Below are positions 41,240-52,765 of a stretch of 64,000 nt of DNA, piece after piece; positions within the stretch are counted from its first letter, which is position 1, and every line of letters starts with the position of its first letter. Both the position numbers and the translations under genes were made by a program. The notes beneath the pieces are model-generated. The model saw nothing but the letters and a program-made list of their open reading frames with translations, had not been told where the DNA came from and searched no databases. The stretch spans positions 7,606,890 through 7,670,889 of the forward strand of contig OZ038388.1 in assembly GCA_964036045.1 (NCBI GenBank), read 5' to 3'. The stretch is from Eutreptiella sp. 'Long Island Sound 2002'. Taxonomy: Eukaryota; Euglenozoa; Euglenophyceae; Eutreptiales; Eutreptiaceae.

Positions 41240-41320
41240 CAGTGCGTTCCGACCGCACCGGGGTTCGAACCAAGCACCTCTAGTTCAGGCGTCACGTGCA
41301 TGACCCCTGAACTACGTGAC
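41240..41320 (-). repeat. tRNA-like sequence
   Basis: The minus strand reads GGTCACGTAGTTCAGGGGTC, then TTGGTTCGAACCCCGG, an A-box and a good B-box at tRNA-like spacing. The anticodon arm does not pair and the acceptor 3' side is missing, so it is tRNA-derived, probably part of a SINE. Confidence 0.45.
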
Positions 41321-41967
41321 CTTCCTTTGTGACAGCTGGGGGGGGGGGGGGGTCAAACTCTGGTGGTTCTTGGTACCGTACCTCATCAGGGGGGGGAGGG
41401 TCATCTTCGTCCGGCACTGTGGTCCAGGAGGCCATCCGGGCCATCCAGTTGTTTCAGGCCGTGTATCACCATGGTCGTTTCAGAGTATGGCAGGGTGGGG
41501 GTTGGGTGTTCCAGCCAGGGCTCCAGAGTTGGGATCCAGAGGCGGAAGCAATGCTTCCCATGCGGGGGGTTGGGTTGGGGGGTCACACTTGAAGGGTGTG
41601 CGCAGGCGCCAGCTGGCCCGCGGCGCCGAGCACATGACCAGGGCGTACTGGCCACATGCAGGTCAACAAGGCGCTCCACACATGCACGTCCTGGTATGCA
41701 AATGCAGCAATGTTCGGCAGTTCCACTGGATTCGGTGTACAGTCTGTCAAACCACACAGTGTTGTTACCTTCACTAAGCCGTATTTTGTCGGCCAAAACC
41801 TCTAGCCTCTATGGGACAAAACACTGAGGTGTGGGACTGTATAGGCACACAAGGCGTACTGGGGGGAGGGGCGTGCGCCACAAAGGCTCGGGAAGTGTGC
41901 CGGTGGGGCCTCCCGCGGGTACGCACCGGTTTGGGTTTGCAGGGGGCAGGGGGGGGGGCGGGGCCGT

Positions 41968-43766
41968 TCACACACTGTTCACGGACCCAGGGATGTCCGA
42001 CAGGTCTTGAGAGGTCGTGTGCTTTGCATAAGCCTGTCCCAACAGCTTGACCTTTTCGCCCCAGGGCATGTCCTTGTCAACAGCGCAATGGGCGCCACTC
42101 TTCAAGTACTCAGCCATGTCCTTGGCAGTGCAATTGGCGGAGTGTACACATACTAGACCCGTATATCCGGCCAAAACAAGTTCTTCAATTAAATCTGTGC
42201 CCTTGATGTCCGCACCAGGCAGGTTAATATTCTGGTCTACAATCGCGATATCGCATTTGTGTGCAACGGCTTGCTTAAACAACGCCACGTCACCGACTGT
42301 TTCGCCAAACACTTTGACCACAGCCCCTGGGATCCTCTGGGGCAAGACGCGGCGCAGACATTTACGTGTAATGGGACTGTCGTCAACGCACAGAATATGG
42401 ACATCAAGTGGGAAAGTGGGTGCACACCTTCCACTTGGCTGCCATCAGACACTGCTTCAGCGCAAGGCGAGACCTCAGTGTGCATGGAAAGCCGAAAATG
42501 CACATATACATCCTCTTGCCATAGCTCCACTGCCATACCACATTCACGAGCAGCGACAGCAATGTGCTGTAACCCAAGCCCCGTGGAAACGGAGTCGTAT
42601 CGGTCTACAACAACAGATACTGCATCACCGTTGGAAGCTTGCCAGCGAGCGAGCTTTGGCCTATCTGCTTTGGCTCTGTTAATCAACGTGAAGGAGAGTT
42701 CCGCGCTTGAAGCATGCTCCACAACTGCGACTTTCAATTTGATCTCTGGGTTCTCGGTGACGCCGTGTCTTATGGCGTTGGCGACCGCATTCTCCAGCAC
42801 GACATTGCATGCGACGGGGTCCAGCGAGGCGGTCAAGGAGGGGCAGTCCAGAGTGATTGCTGGGCGCCCGACCAGGAGATCACCGCAAAACTTGGACAAC
42901 GACACGTTTTGCGGTCGTTTTACGTAGGTGCCCTGGACCAGTTGAACCACTGCCTCCCGTAGCCTGCACCACCACATACTTCGGAATAAGATGGCCTTCG
43001 CATCCGACAGGATGGCCCGAGGCTCTACATCATCGAGGAATAGGGCGATGGAATTTTTGGCGTCAATGATGTTATTCTTCAAGATGTGACTGAGCACGCC
43101 ATCAGCCTGTTGGATGCCCCGTTGATATGCAAGCTCCCGCTTTTGACTTTGACTCAGGAGCTCCTGAGATTCTTGGACCTTCTTGAACTGCAGTTGCAGC
43201 ATGACACTACTGGGCACCAGAACCAGCTGAGCGCTGATGGCATGGCAAACAATGTAGAACAGCGAGCCGTATGAGTTGGCCGACAGCCATGGTCCCGTGA
43301 GAAACACCAGGAAGTAAACCACAGTGTATACAACCGTGGGCAGAATACCGATACATCTCACAAAAGACAATTGCAAGGCCTCAAAAAGAAGTGCAAGTGC
43401 GAAAAACCATGCTCCAAGAAGCTCTTGCGGTGTTTGGAAAAAGAAATCGACCACTGTAAACGTTTTGATTGGCTCCGATGTCGTTGGCCATGCCTTCAGA
43501 CTCATCGTTAACAATCCGTCGAAGCGACATGCAATGTAGCAAGTCGTTAGACATGTCCCACATGTCAGCAGGATCGGTGAGTACGCCCTGGCACGCTTGA
43601 TAAACACCAGGACGCATAGCATGACACATGCAAAAAGCAGCATTGCATATTGCATCCATGGAGCAGGTGAAGGATTGTTGTCAGACGAGATGGCGTCGAG
43701 AGGCACAAGCGCAGCGCATGTGGTGATGATTAGCAGGCACCAACAAATGGCCGGTGTGCACCCCAA
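41968..43766 (-). pseudogene. Membrane hybrid histidine kinase with receiver domain, frameshifted
   Basis: Residues 1-190 hold six hydrophobic segments. A coiled linker leads to an H-box SHILKNNIIDA (His at about 227). The HATPase domain has an N-box LENAVANAIRHG (about 324-335) and G-box STGLGLQHI (about 394-402). After residue 430 the frame must shift: a receiver domain then reads ILCVDDSPITRK, CDIAIVDQN (phospho-acceptor Asp) and VDKDMPWG (the conserved Lys), ending at 41968. Kinase and receiver are thus complete but in different frames, with the shift between about 42490 and 42405. The protein would sense a signal at the membrane, autophosphorylate on His and pass phosphate to its receiver. 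A real mutation, an assembly error, or two products are all possible. No intron with normal splice sites fits the linker. An upstream exon (near 43.95 kb) cannot be excluded. Confidence 0.75.
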
Positions 43767-44937
43767 GGGACGCCCATTCTACATTGCAGGGCTTTGAATG
43801 AAAGCCCATGATCTCGCCAACAGTGAAGCACCGCCACTCCGGTGCGCTCCGGTGGGGAGGGCGCCGCCATCGCCTTCGGACTGCCCGGGGGCATACTCCT
43901 CCAGATAGTCGATCCTGCTCTTGTGGTAAAGGGAACACGCCGAGTTCATCAGAATGAAGGGACTGCAGCGCGCACAACAGGGGGACGCAGGCTGCAGGCA
44001 CCCCTCAGCGAATCCTGCCACTCGGCACACACCCCGTGTGCAAATCTCCCCTGCCCCCCCCCCCCCCCCCCCGCCCCCACTGTCCAGCCCCACCTCAGAG
44101 AGGCCAGTCCATTATGACCCCCCTCCCCACTACCATCAATGTTTCCAGGGAAAACTATATCCACTTCCTGTTGCTCCTTTCCTTCTATGGTTGGATGGTT
44201 GGCGGCCTCACAGGCCAGTAGGGGTGATATGAACGCTTGTTGATGTCATCCCTTGGTATTGCAGAGCGTGAGACCCCGGGGTGAGACCCCCACCCCTGAC
44301 ACCTCCTCAGGGATGCATGGGGATGGTCTGTGGGGAGCGGTAGGGCACACGCGCATTCGATGTGTGTCTTGTTGCACCGTGGCTGGTTCATGATCAGTTA
44401 GTGACGACTGTACATATGGTGATCTCTGCCCGCTAGGGCTGCCCGCCTGCAGGGCTGAACTACAGCCAGACACCGAGGTCACAGCACGCGGGTTAGCCAA
44501 AAGAAGAAGGGTAGCAGGGACGGGACATGGCGCCTTGCGGGTGTGATTCGGGTATTTGGTAAAACTTAGTACCGGACGAGGTAACACTTAGTAAAATTTG
44601 GTAAAACTTGGTAGAAACGAGGTAAAACCTAATAAAAAAAATTTTTAAAAATTTCTTTTAAAAATTTGTTTTTTTACAAAGTTGTACCTCGGTCCACTAA
44701 GTCCCCCCCCCCCCCCTCGGCTGCCGTTTTAAACAAGGTAGTCAACACTTCGATGGTAGGTGGTACTTTTGTTTAAGGGCACAAGGCCCCCGAGTCGATT
44801 CTCGGCCACTTGTGTTAGTGGCGCCCCACCCAGGCCAAACCATCATGCACACCAATTAGTCGGCACTCGGCCAACATAACAAAATATAATTGGGGTCGGG
44901 CAGTAGAAACAAAATCAGGCTCAAGAAAAGAGTCCTG
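43767..44937. other. No gene recognised; AT-rich palindromic patch
   Basis: 44290-44460 resembles 6330-6500 in patches (GGTAGGGCACACGCGCAT). 44560-44630 has repeated GGTAAAACTTGGTA units and 44633-44670 is an AAAATTTTT/AAAAATTT palindrome. A frame at 44093-43779 upstream of the kinase contains DYLEEYAPG but no domain. Confidence 0.4.
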
Positions 44938-44969
44938 ACAGGGCCATGGCCTACATCTGTGGGAACTAC

Positions 44970-45838
44970 TTACAAGTAGTTACAAAAGACACGCTTGAAA
45001 ATCAAGTCGGCCTTGGTATCTGCATGGCGCGGTTTGCCTCGCACTGTGGGAGTATTGGTGCACATCCCAAACAGGGCCGTTTTCAACTCCCCTTGCAGCT
45101 CGGTGCAAAATGCTTGGTCATTTCTCAGTTGACCATCAGCATTTTGGGGACATTGAGGAGGCACTGCATACCACTTGCGACAGATCCACACACCACGACG
45201 GGTGTTAACAGCGGTAGCAGGAAGAACAGTAGGCACACCAGGACGGGTGTCAACAGCAGCAACAGCAGAAGCAACAGCAGCAGCAGCAAGGTTGGCCGTC
45301 CAGAATTGGCGCAACCCAACACAAATATCCGATTGACACAAGATGGACGCATGCAAGGCACAATGAAGAACCTTACATTCGTGGCACGCCATGTGAGGTG
45401 TGCCATCACAAGAAAAGCATGTGTCAACGGGGTCCACAGATTTGGGTTCGGGGTACATCCGAGCCACCTCCCAATGTACCGCTGGGGTCCTTGGGGTGGA
45501 GGCCGACTTTGAACGATTGAAGTACAGAGTAGCCTCAGCCATTTCACGCAACAACCACAATCGATCTTGTGGCACTTGCAATATGCCCTTGACAACGCGC
45601 CGAGACAAGGAGACAAGGCACAATGCAACGTCAGGAGACATGCCGGATGGCAACTGACACCATCAATTTGCTGGACGAAGGTGGAATGCAGGGGTGCAAT
45701 TGCAAATGCAAGGGCACCGAAAGCATCCAAAATCTTGGACCACTTCTTCCGCTGCTGTGGTCCAACGCCTTCTCGCTCGGCAATCAAATCCACAACGGCC
45801 AACTCCTCCTGATTTGCCCCCGCAAAAAATTAATGCAA
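44970..45838 (-). pseudogene. Probable mobile-element protein with Cys-rich C-terminus, frameshifted
   Basis: One frame gives ELAVVDLIAEREGVGPQQRK and KWSKILDAFGALAFAIAP, then stops making sense near 45650. The second frame continues with GILQVPQDRLWLLREMAEAT and a Cys-rich module, CFSCDGTPHMACHECKVLHC, of zinc-finger spacing. Together they look like one protein broken by a shift. A CAG/CAA tract at 45241-45293 encodes Ala/Val repeats. I do not recognise the family; the Cys module recalls the end of the DDE transposase at 48.1 kb only in spacing. Confidence 0.35.
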
Positions 45839-45929
45839 AAATTAATTCCCTTTTTTTTGTAGGTTTAGCAGCACATTAATGACCGCAAGGGGTTCTAGTG
45901 GGCATCACACTAGTAACACGGTGTGCTAG

Positions 45930-46760
45930 GTTATGTAGCCACCTTGCCCACTTTTGGGCCACTTTTGATTCTGCCCCCCGCTCTGAAGCGGTGGGGACCC
46001 CCCACGCGGCAGGGGTTATGTAGCCACCTTGCCCAAGGCCTTGCCGCAAACAGCTGGTTGGATCGTGGGTAGAGCGCACTTTGCAAGTGTTGTCCATAGA
46101 TATGTCTTTCGCACCACCCCTGATTGTGGGGCAATTTGAGCAATTGGCATTGGGTGCTCCGCTTGTTGTTGATTGCCCCAACTCGCGGATACCTTTGCCT
46201 TAAGTTTGACCTAGTGTGCGACCGGCCACACATTGTTGGGGGGACCCCCCCCCCCCATGCGGCAGGGCTGCGCTCGCAACAATGTGGTCCAAAAACCTGC
46301 AGGTATACGGCCGTTTCGTTTGGCTTTCGTTTTTATGTTAATTTCTCAAGGTTAACATTTCATATTTTGCAGATATTAACGCCGACTGAAAAATTAACCC
46401 AATATTAACGCCCACAAGTGGGCAAGGTGGCTACATAACCCCTGCCCCCTAGGGGGTCCCCACCGCTTCAGAGCGGGGGGCAGAATCAGAAGTGGCCCAC
46501 AAGTGGGCAAGGTGGCTACATAACCCCTGCCGCCTGGGGGGGGTCCCCACCGCTTCAAAGCGGGGGGCAGAATCAGAAATGGCCCACAAGTGGGCAAGGT
46601 GGCTACATAACCCCTGCCGCCTGGGGGGTCCCCACCGCTTCAGAGCGGGGGGCAGAATCACAGGTGGCCAACAAGTGGGCAAGGTGGCTACATAAGCCCT
46701 GCCGCCTGGGGGGTCCCCACCGCTTCAGAGCGGGGGGCAGAATCAGAAGTTGCAGCGGTC
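45930..46760. repeat. 86-bp tandem array with an inverted partner
   Basis: Four direct units of 85-88 bp at 46416-46760 (GTGGGCAAGGTGGCTACATA, CCCCTGCCGCC, GGGGTCCCCACCGCTTCAGA, GCGGGGGGCAGAATCAGAA). One and a half units lie in the opposite orientation at 45930-46040 across a 375-bp spacer. Each unit contains the palindrome CCGCTTCAGAGCGG. The unit shares its core with the 53-bp array at 50-52.7 kb. Confidence 0.85.
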
Positions 46761-46904
46761 AGAAGTGGAAAATCTTATTTTTGGGGGGCCAGGCAACAAA
46801 CGGTGGATTTCACAGTGGTGGGACAATATCAGAAATAGCCCACAAGTGGGCCCAGGGGTTGCCATAATAAAATAAAATAAAAACTCGGAGTGTCCAATAC
46901 GCCC

Positions 46905-47085
46905 TATGATGGCGGCCGGTGGGTAACTGATGGCGGTTGGTGGGTAACCGATGGCGGTTGGTGGGTAACCGATGGCGGTTGGTGGGTAACCGATGGCGGT
47001 TGGTGTGTAGCCGATGGCGGTTGGTGGGTAATTGATGGCGGTTGGTGTGTAACCGATGGCAGTTGGTGTGTAACCGATGGCGGTC
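46905..47085. repeat. 21-bp minisatellite
   Basis: About eight to nine copies of TAACCGATGGCGGTTGGTGGG with a few GTGTG variants. The unit is a multiple of three so frames stay open, but there is no sign of a gene. Confidence 0.9.
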
Positions 47086-47229
47086 ACGTGCAAAATACAA
47101 CTTGCCATGGCAAACATGTGGGGTTCTTAGTCGTGTGGACTGCGGGCACCACAGTCGGTCAGCGTGGATGATTTTGCGAACGCAGCTGACTCATGGTTTG
47201 CTTGGATGCTTTTGCAAGCACTGTGTTGC

Positions 47230-47626
47230 ACACGTGTAATTCACACCCCTCCCCATTGGTGTAGCAGTGCACTTTGAGAGCGGCTGCTTTTGGGCCTCGG
47301 GCGACCGAACACCAATGGTGTGGGCACACATAGTTTGTGGAGGCCCGTGGGTTGTTGAGGTCGGACACTCCGTTTTGGAGCGAGGGAGCATCTCAGCAAT
47401 GGCTGCGGGAGAGGAGTGTGCTGCATCCCTGGGGCGACAACATGGCAGCACGCATGGACCTGAAATGCCCAGAAGCTGGTCAAGTGGATGCGGGACACTG
47501 TAGAGTAGCAGAGTCCTGGAGGACTCCGCGCAGTGCATCAGTCAGCACTCTTGTCTGCACCCCATTGCATGCAGGAACAGTACAAATGAGAAAAGCCCGC
47601 TTCTACACTTTTGCGACTTCCATGGG
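47230..47626. repeat. Dispersed repeat, compact copy of 29940-30934
   Basis: Contains GGGCGACCGAACACCAATGG and GATGCGGGACACTGTAGAGT as in the 30-kb copy, without its internal 480 bp. The end GACTTCCATG is shared, after which the two loci differ. Confidence 0.7.
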
Positions 47627-48029
47627 AAACTAATTCTCACCAACCAAATCCTCTGGTATGGTACAAGTGAGCAAAAGCATGCATCTACTCCACCCTACTG
47701 TAAGGCATGGTGCAGGTTTTGGAGGTATAAGGTTTCAAGAGATTAAATTAACTTACCCCTTGCGAAAAGAGGTAACTTTTTTTGTTTTCAATCGCTTCCT
47801 TTAGGGGGGGGCCTTGCACTGCGCGCGCACTTTTACACTAGGTTCCCCCCGAAGGGACCACAAGCCCACCCCTTCCAAACGCCCCTAAACTTAGGTCATA
47901 CGAACTATTGTAGCCGAAGACAAATGCAAGCTACCTTCCCTCCACATAAGACATCATGCAAAATGCGGAAAGCCATGAACAGCGATGGTCGCAATCCCAA
48001 ATGTCCACTCTCAACAACACATGTCCTTC

Positions 48030-48680
48030 TTTCTGTTCAATTGTCCACTAAGTACAAAATCAGAATGAGCAACTTGTGTGCACAACATGACACAGTTGCT
48101 GAATTCAAGCACTGTGACATTGTCACATGTATGCGTGTCAATGCAATCCGTACAATGTTGCAACTGACACTTGTCACACATGGACATCTTCTCAAGGTCA
48201 GACTTGGTGCAACAAAGGGCACATACATCCCCATTGTCACCTACCTCATCATCATCGTCCTTCTGTAGGTGCGGCCCATACATATGCGGGTACATGTTCC
48301 CATGGACCACATGGAGGGTACCGTACTTGTCTTCGAGTCAAAAATTGCTGCAAATGCAAGAGTACACGCACGTACTCATGCAACTCACTACCGGATCCCC
48401 TCCATATGTTCCTTACAATGCCCCAATGCCACATGCGTGCAAATAAGTGCTCAATTCGTGCCCTATAGAAACCATGCACATCGTTGTATTCCTTTTGGCG
48501 CCCCGTCAAAGTCTTTTGACCGATAAAGGGCCATACCACATGGAGGCGCCCCTTGTATGCACCATCCATGGAGCCAATCTCACAATCCATACAATGTCCC
48601 TTCACCCTTTTGGGCCCCTCGCGATCCCAAATGAGAACATCCGCCGATGTCCCTGGGCCTGAAGGTGGTAGCAGATCCAT
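48030..48680 (-). pseudogene. DDE transposase, C-terminal half, frameshifted
   Basis: The frame has EIGSMDGAYKGRLHVVWPF, where MDGAY fits the second catalytic Asp (near 48566), then LTGRQKEYN and RARIEHLFARMWHW, where the Glu near 48452 is the third catalytic residue of DDE_Tnp_4 (Harbinger-type) enzymes. After about 48260 the frame shifts and continues with an acidic stretch and the Cys-rich module CALCC, CDKC, CTDC, CIDTHTC. Upstream sequence to 49.0 kb is more decayed. Confidence 0.65.
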
Positions 48681-49231
48681 TTGCTACCATTTGTGCCACA
48701 ACACTAGTTGTAGATATCAAACACAAGTAGCATGTCAACAATCTCACACACCAAACCACGGCGACAAGGAACGCTTGTTCGCTACCAATGGGTTGGGGGA
48801 TGATAATATATCTCGTATGCACGCTACAAATCCAAAAGGCAATGCGGCACATGGTAAGGCAGGACAATAGTCAACACCTACACGTTATGGCTGGTCAAGG
48901 AGACAAAATCAACTTGTATGCTTTTGATGGAGTAGTGGTTCCGGACGATACAAAAACTCTGAGGTCTCCTTCTTGCATGTGCCATATATCCGACATGCAA
49001 CGATTTTCTTTGAGAAACATACCGCCAAGACTTAGTTGAAAAATAAAGCAATTAGACATTGTAATTGCATGTTTTGTCCCCTTGGTTTCGAAATGTAAGA
49101 AAAACTCGTGTCAGACTCATGTCAAATTTGTTATGTCACATTTCGGCCTCTCCTCAGCCCGGCCAGTTTGCTACCCCAAGAAATCCGCTATAGATCCCCT
49201 ATCTTTGCAGGGTCCCAATAGTAGAGGGATA

Positions 49232-49953
49232 GGGGGAATCCTTGCACTGCACACTGCTTGTAGACTATGTTCCCCCTGAAGAGCCCCGAGGCACACCCAT
49301 TGGAAACGCCCTTAGAATTAGGTGACCCAAACTGCCCCACAAATCCACACGATGTTGCCAATGCTGTCAATGGCAACCGTAACGTTATATACGCACCCGG
49401 TGTATCTAGGATTAAATAGGACATCACAAAGGATGCCTCCTATGGAAGCAATGGGCATGCTATCCACGTAATGCGTCACAAAATAAGGAAAGTGTGGGAC
49501 GTGGTTCCACTCGGACAATCTTTTCGCCCATCGAATTTCAACGACGACACCATTCAAGTAAGAGCGAACACGATGCACACTTCCCCACCAAGCCTCCTCA
49601 GAGCACTCCGTTGCTCTAGAGAGGAGATGAGCACACCTATGAGGTGGAGTGTGCTTAAGGAAGAAAAAGAAGCGGAACAAATGTTCGCGTGGAAAAATCT
49701 CATCATGCCCATACTTACGCTCCCTCCTAGAAAAGAGTGGATGTGGTGGAGATGAGCAAAAAGGTGTGAAAAAGGGTGGAAATGGGTGAAAATGGGTGAA
49801 AATCCAAAAATGCCATATCCCCAATGTGGAAAAAGCATCAAAACCTACGCCCGGGGCAACAATGATGCCCCTAGTATCTCAAAGCATGGGTCTCCAGTAC
49901 GGCCACACGCCCAAATAGTTGCACTGCGCGCGCACTGCGCTTAAGGCGCCCCC
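49232..49953. mobile_element. PIF/Harbinger-like short copy D, nested
   Basis: Begins GGGGGAATCCTTGCACTGC, ends TTAAGGCGCCCCC, flanked by ATA on both sides (49229-49231, 49954-49956). It keeps a different part of the transposase from copy B: minus-strand frame 49824-49318 with FVTHYVDSMPIASIGG (first catalytic Asp near 49464) and NVTVAIDSIGNIVW. So each short copy is an independent internal deletion of the same parent. Confidence 0.75.
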
Positions 49954-49956
49954 ATA

Positions 49957-52750
49957 AGAAGGGCCATAGTACCCGTGCCTTCTCGGGGTCCCCATTATGG
50001 GGTTAAATGAATATGGGTGCATAACCCCTGCCTTCTTGGGGTTTGCAAGACACAGAGGAAAAAATATGCCCACACAACCCCGGGTTCTTGGGATCTGTCT
50101 GGTGAGAAGGAATTAATATGCCTCTATAACCACTGCCTTATCCGAACCACCAAGGGGGGGTAGAGAAATGGGTACGTCACTCTTGCCTTCTCGGTATCCC
50201 CGTAGTGGAGAGGAATGGCTGGTGCACATACGTTAAGGAATCAATATGGGTACATAGCTTGTGCCTTCTCGGGGTCTGCATGATGGGGGGTAATCAATGT
50301 GGCTGCATAACCCCTACCTTGTCGGGGTCGCGATGACTCAAAGGAAACAATATGGCTATGTAGCCCCTGCCTTCTCGGAGTTCCCATGGTGAGGAGAACA
50401 CAATATCAATGTATAAGGCCTGATTTCTTGGGGTCCTTGTCACACAGCGGCATCAATGTGGCTACATGATCAGCACTTCTCGGGTTCCCCATGATGGGGA
50501 GGAATCAATATAGTTGCCTATCCTCTGCCTTCTGGGGTACACAAGACGAAAATGAACCCATATGGTTTCGTAGCCCCTACCTCCTCGGGGTCCACATGGT
50601 GGGGAGGAAAGAAGATGGTTGCAAAACCCCTACCTTTGTAGGGTCCCATTCACAAGGAGGTTTCCACATATCGACATAACTCTTACCTTCTCGGGGTCCC
50701 TGTGGTGCGATGGAATCCATATGCCTGCACGATCCGGAATATCTCGGAGCCACCTTGGGGAAGGTGGAAATTGGCTTACATAACGGGTGTCTTCCCGGGG
50801 TCCACATAGTGGAGAGGAACAGAATTGGTGGTATAACCCTTTCCTTCTCAACATCCCCAGGACATGGGGCAATCAATACGGCTACATACACCTTGCCTTC
50901 TCGGGGTCCCCATGGTGGGGCCCCTTCGATATGACTGCCGAACCCCTACCTTCGCTGGGTTCCCATGGTGAGGAGGAATGACATATGGCTTCACAGACTC
51001 TACCTTCTCGCTCCCCTTGGTGCAGAGGAACAAATATGCCTATATACACCCTGCCTCCTTAGAGCCACCATGGAGAGGGGTGGAAAAATGGCAACATCCT
51101 CGGGATCCCCCTAGTGGAGAGTAATCAAAATGGATGCATAAGGAAGCCTTGCTGGTCTAGGTTCCCCGTGATGGAGATGTATCAATATGGCTGCATAACC
51201 CCTGCCTTCTCGGGGTCCCAATGGTGGGGAGGAAATCACATGGGTGCATAAGGCATGCCTTGTTAGGGCCCCCATGACGGGGAGGGATCAATATGGCTTG
51301 GTGTCCCCATGGTGGGGAGGAAGCAATATGTTTTCATAACCCTTGCCTTCTCTCGGTCTTCGTGGTGGGGAGTAATCAATATGGTTACATAATCCTTGGC
51401 TTTTTGGGGTCCCCATAGTGGGGAGGAATCAATATGGCTGCAAAGCCCATGCCTTCTAGGGGCTCCCCGTGGTGGGGAGGAATCGATATGGGGTGCATAA
51501 GCCATGCCTTGTTGGGGCCACGGTGACGGGGAGCGATCAATCAGGCTACATAACCCCTGCCTTCTCGGGGTCCCCGTGGTGGGGAGGAATCAATGTGGCT
51601 AGATAACCCGTGCACCCTTGGGGTCCCCATGGTGGGGATTAAGCAATTAGGTTTTATAGCCCCTGCCTTCTCGCGGTCTTGATGGTGGGGCAAGAATCAA
51701 TATATATGGCTACAATACCGTTGGCCTTTCGGAGTCCCCATAGTGGGGAGGAATCGATATGGCTACATAACCCGTGCCTTCTTGGAGTCCCCATGGTGGG
51801 CAAGAATCAATGTGGGTACGGAACCCCCACCATTGTGGTGTCCCCATTGTGGGGAGGAAGCAATATGGTTGCATAATCCTTGCCTTCATGGGGTCCCCAT
51901 GATGGGGAGGAATCGACATGGCTACATAGCCCCTGCCTTTGCGGGATCTTAATGGTGGGGAGGAATCAATGTGGCTATAGGAAGCAATATGGTTACATAA
52001 CCTCTGCGCTCTGTCGGTCTTGATGGTGGGGAGGAGGCAATATGGCAACATAACCCTTGGCTTTTCGGGGTCCCCATGGTGGGGCGCAATCGATATGGCT
52101 ACATAACCCCAACAACCTTGGGGTCCCCATAGTGGGGAGGAAGCAATATGGTTTCATAACCCCTACCTTCTCTCGGTCTTCATGGTGGGGAGGAAGCAAT
52201 ATGGCTACCTAACCCGCGCCTTCTTGGGGTCCCCATGGTGGGGAGGAATCAATGTGGCTACATATACCCCACAATCTTGGTGTCCCCATGGTGGAGAGGA
52301 AGCAATATGGTTTAACAACCGCTACCTCCTCTCGGTATTCATGGTGGGGAGGATCAAGATGGCTCCACGACCGTTGGCCTTTCGGGGTCCCCATAGTGGG
52401 GAGGAATCGATATGGTTGCATAACCCGTGCCTTCTTGGGCCCCCCATGGTGGAGAGGAATCAATGTTGCTACGAGAAGCAATATGGTTTCATAACCCTTG
52501 CGTTCTGTGGGTCTTGATGGTGGGGAGGAAGCGATATGGCTACATAACCCTTGGCTTTTCGGGGTCCCCATGGTGAGGAGGAATCGATATGGCTACATAA
52601 CCCGCGCCTTCTTGGGGTCCCCATGGTGGAGAGGAAGCAATATGGTTTCATAACCCTTACCTTCTCTCGGTCTTCATGGTGGGGGGGATCAAGATGGCTA
52701 CATAACCCTTGGCCTTTTGGGGTCCCCGTAGTGGGGAGGAATCAATATGG
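49957..52750. repeat. 53-bp satellite-like array, about 50 units
   Basis: The unit is GGCTACATAACCCCTGCC, TTCTCGGGGTCCCCATGGTG, GGGAGGAATCAATAT (53 bp), with 10 to 30 percent divergence between units. Each contains a GGGGTCCCCAT.GTGGGGA near-palindrome. Units are most regular at 51.2-52.7 kb and more degenerate on the left. Open frames in both directions are a by-product. It ends in GGATGCCTCCTAT, transposase sequence. Confidence 0.9.
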
Positions 52751-52765
52751 GTGCGGATGCCTCCT

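Noticed and set aside
42047-42927. Plus-strand frames over the kinase gene
   Set aside because: Antisense shadows of a protein with clear kinase and receiver motifs.
45930-46760. CRISPR array
   Set aside because: Units are contiguous without unique spacers and the surroundings are eukaryotic.
46890-47171. Gly-Trp repeat frame
   Set aside because: Translation of the 21-bp minisatellite; no start context or domain supports a gene.
50000-52750. Repeated open frames such as those reading GSPWWGRNQYGY in the 53-bp array
   Set aside because: Frames come from the repeat unit; they change frame from unit to unit and appear on both strands.
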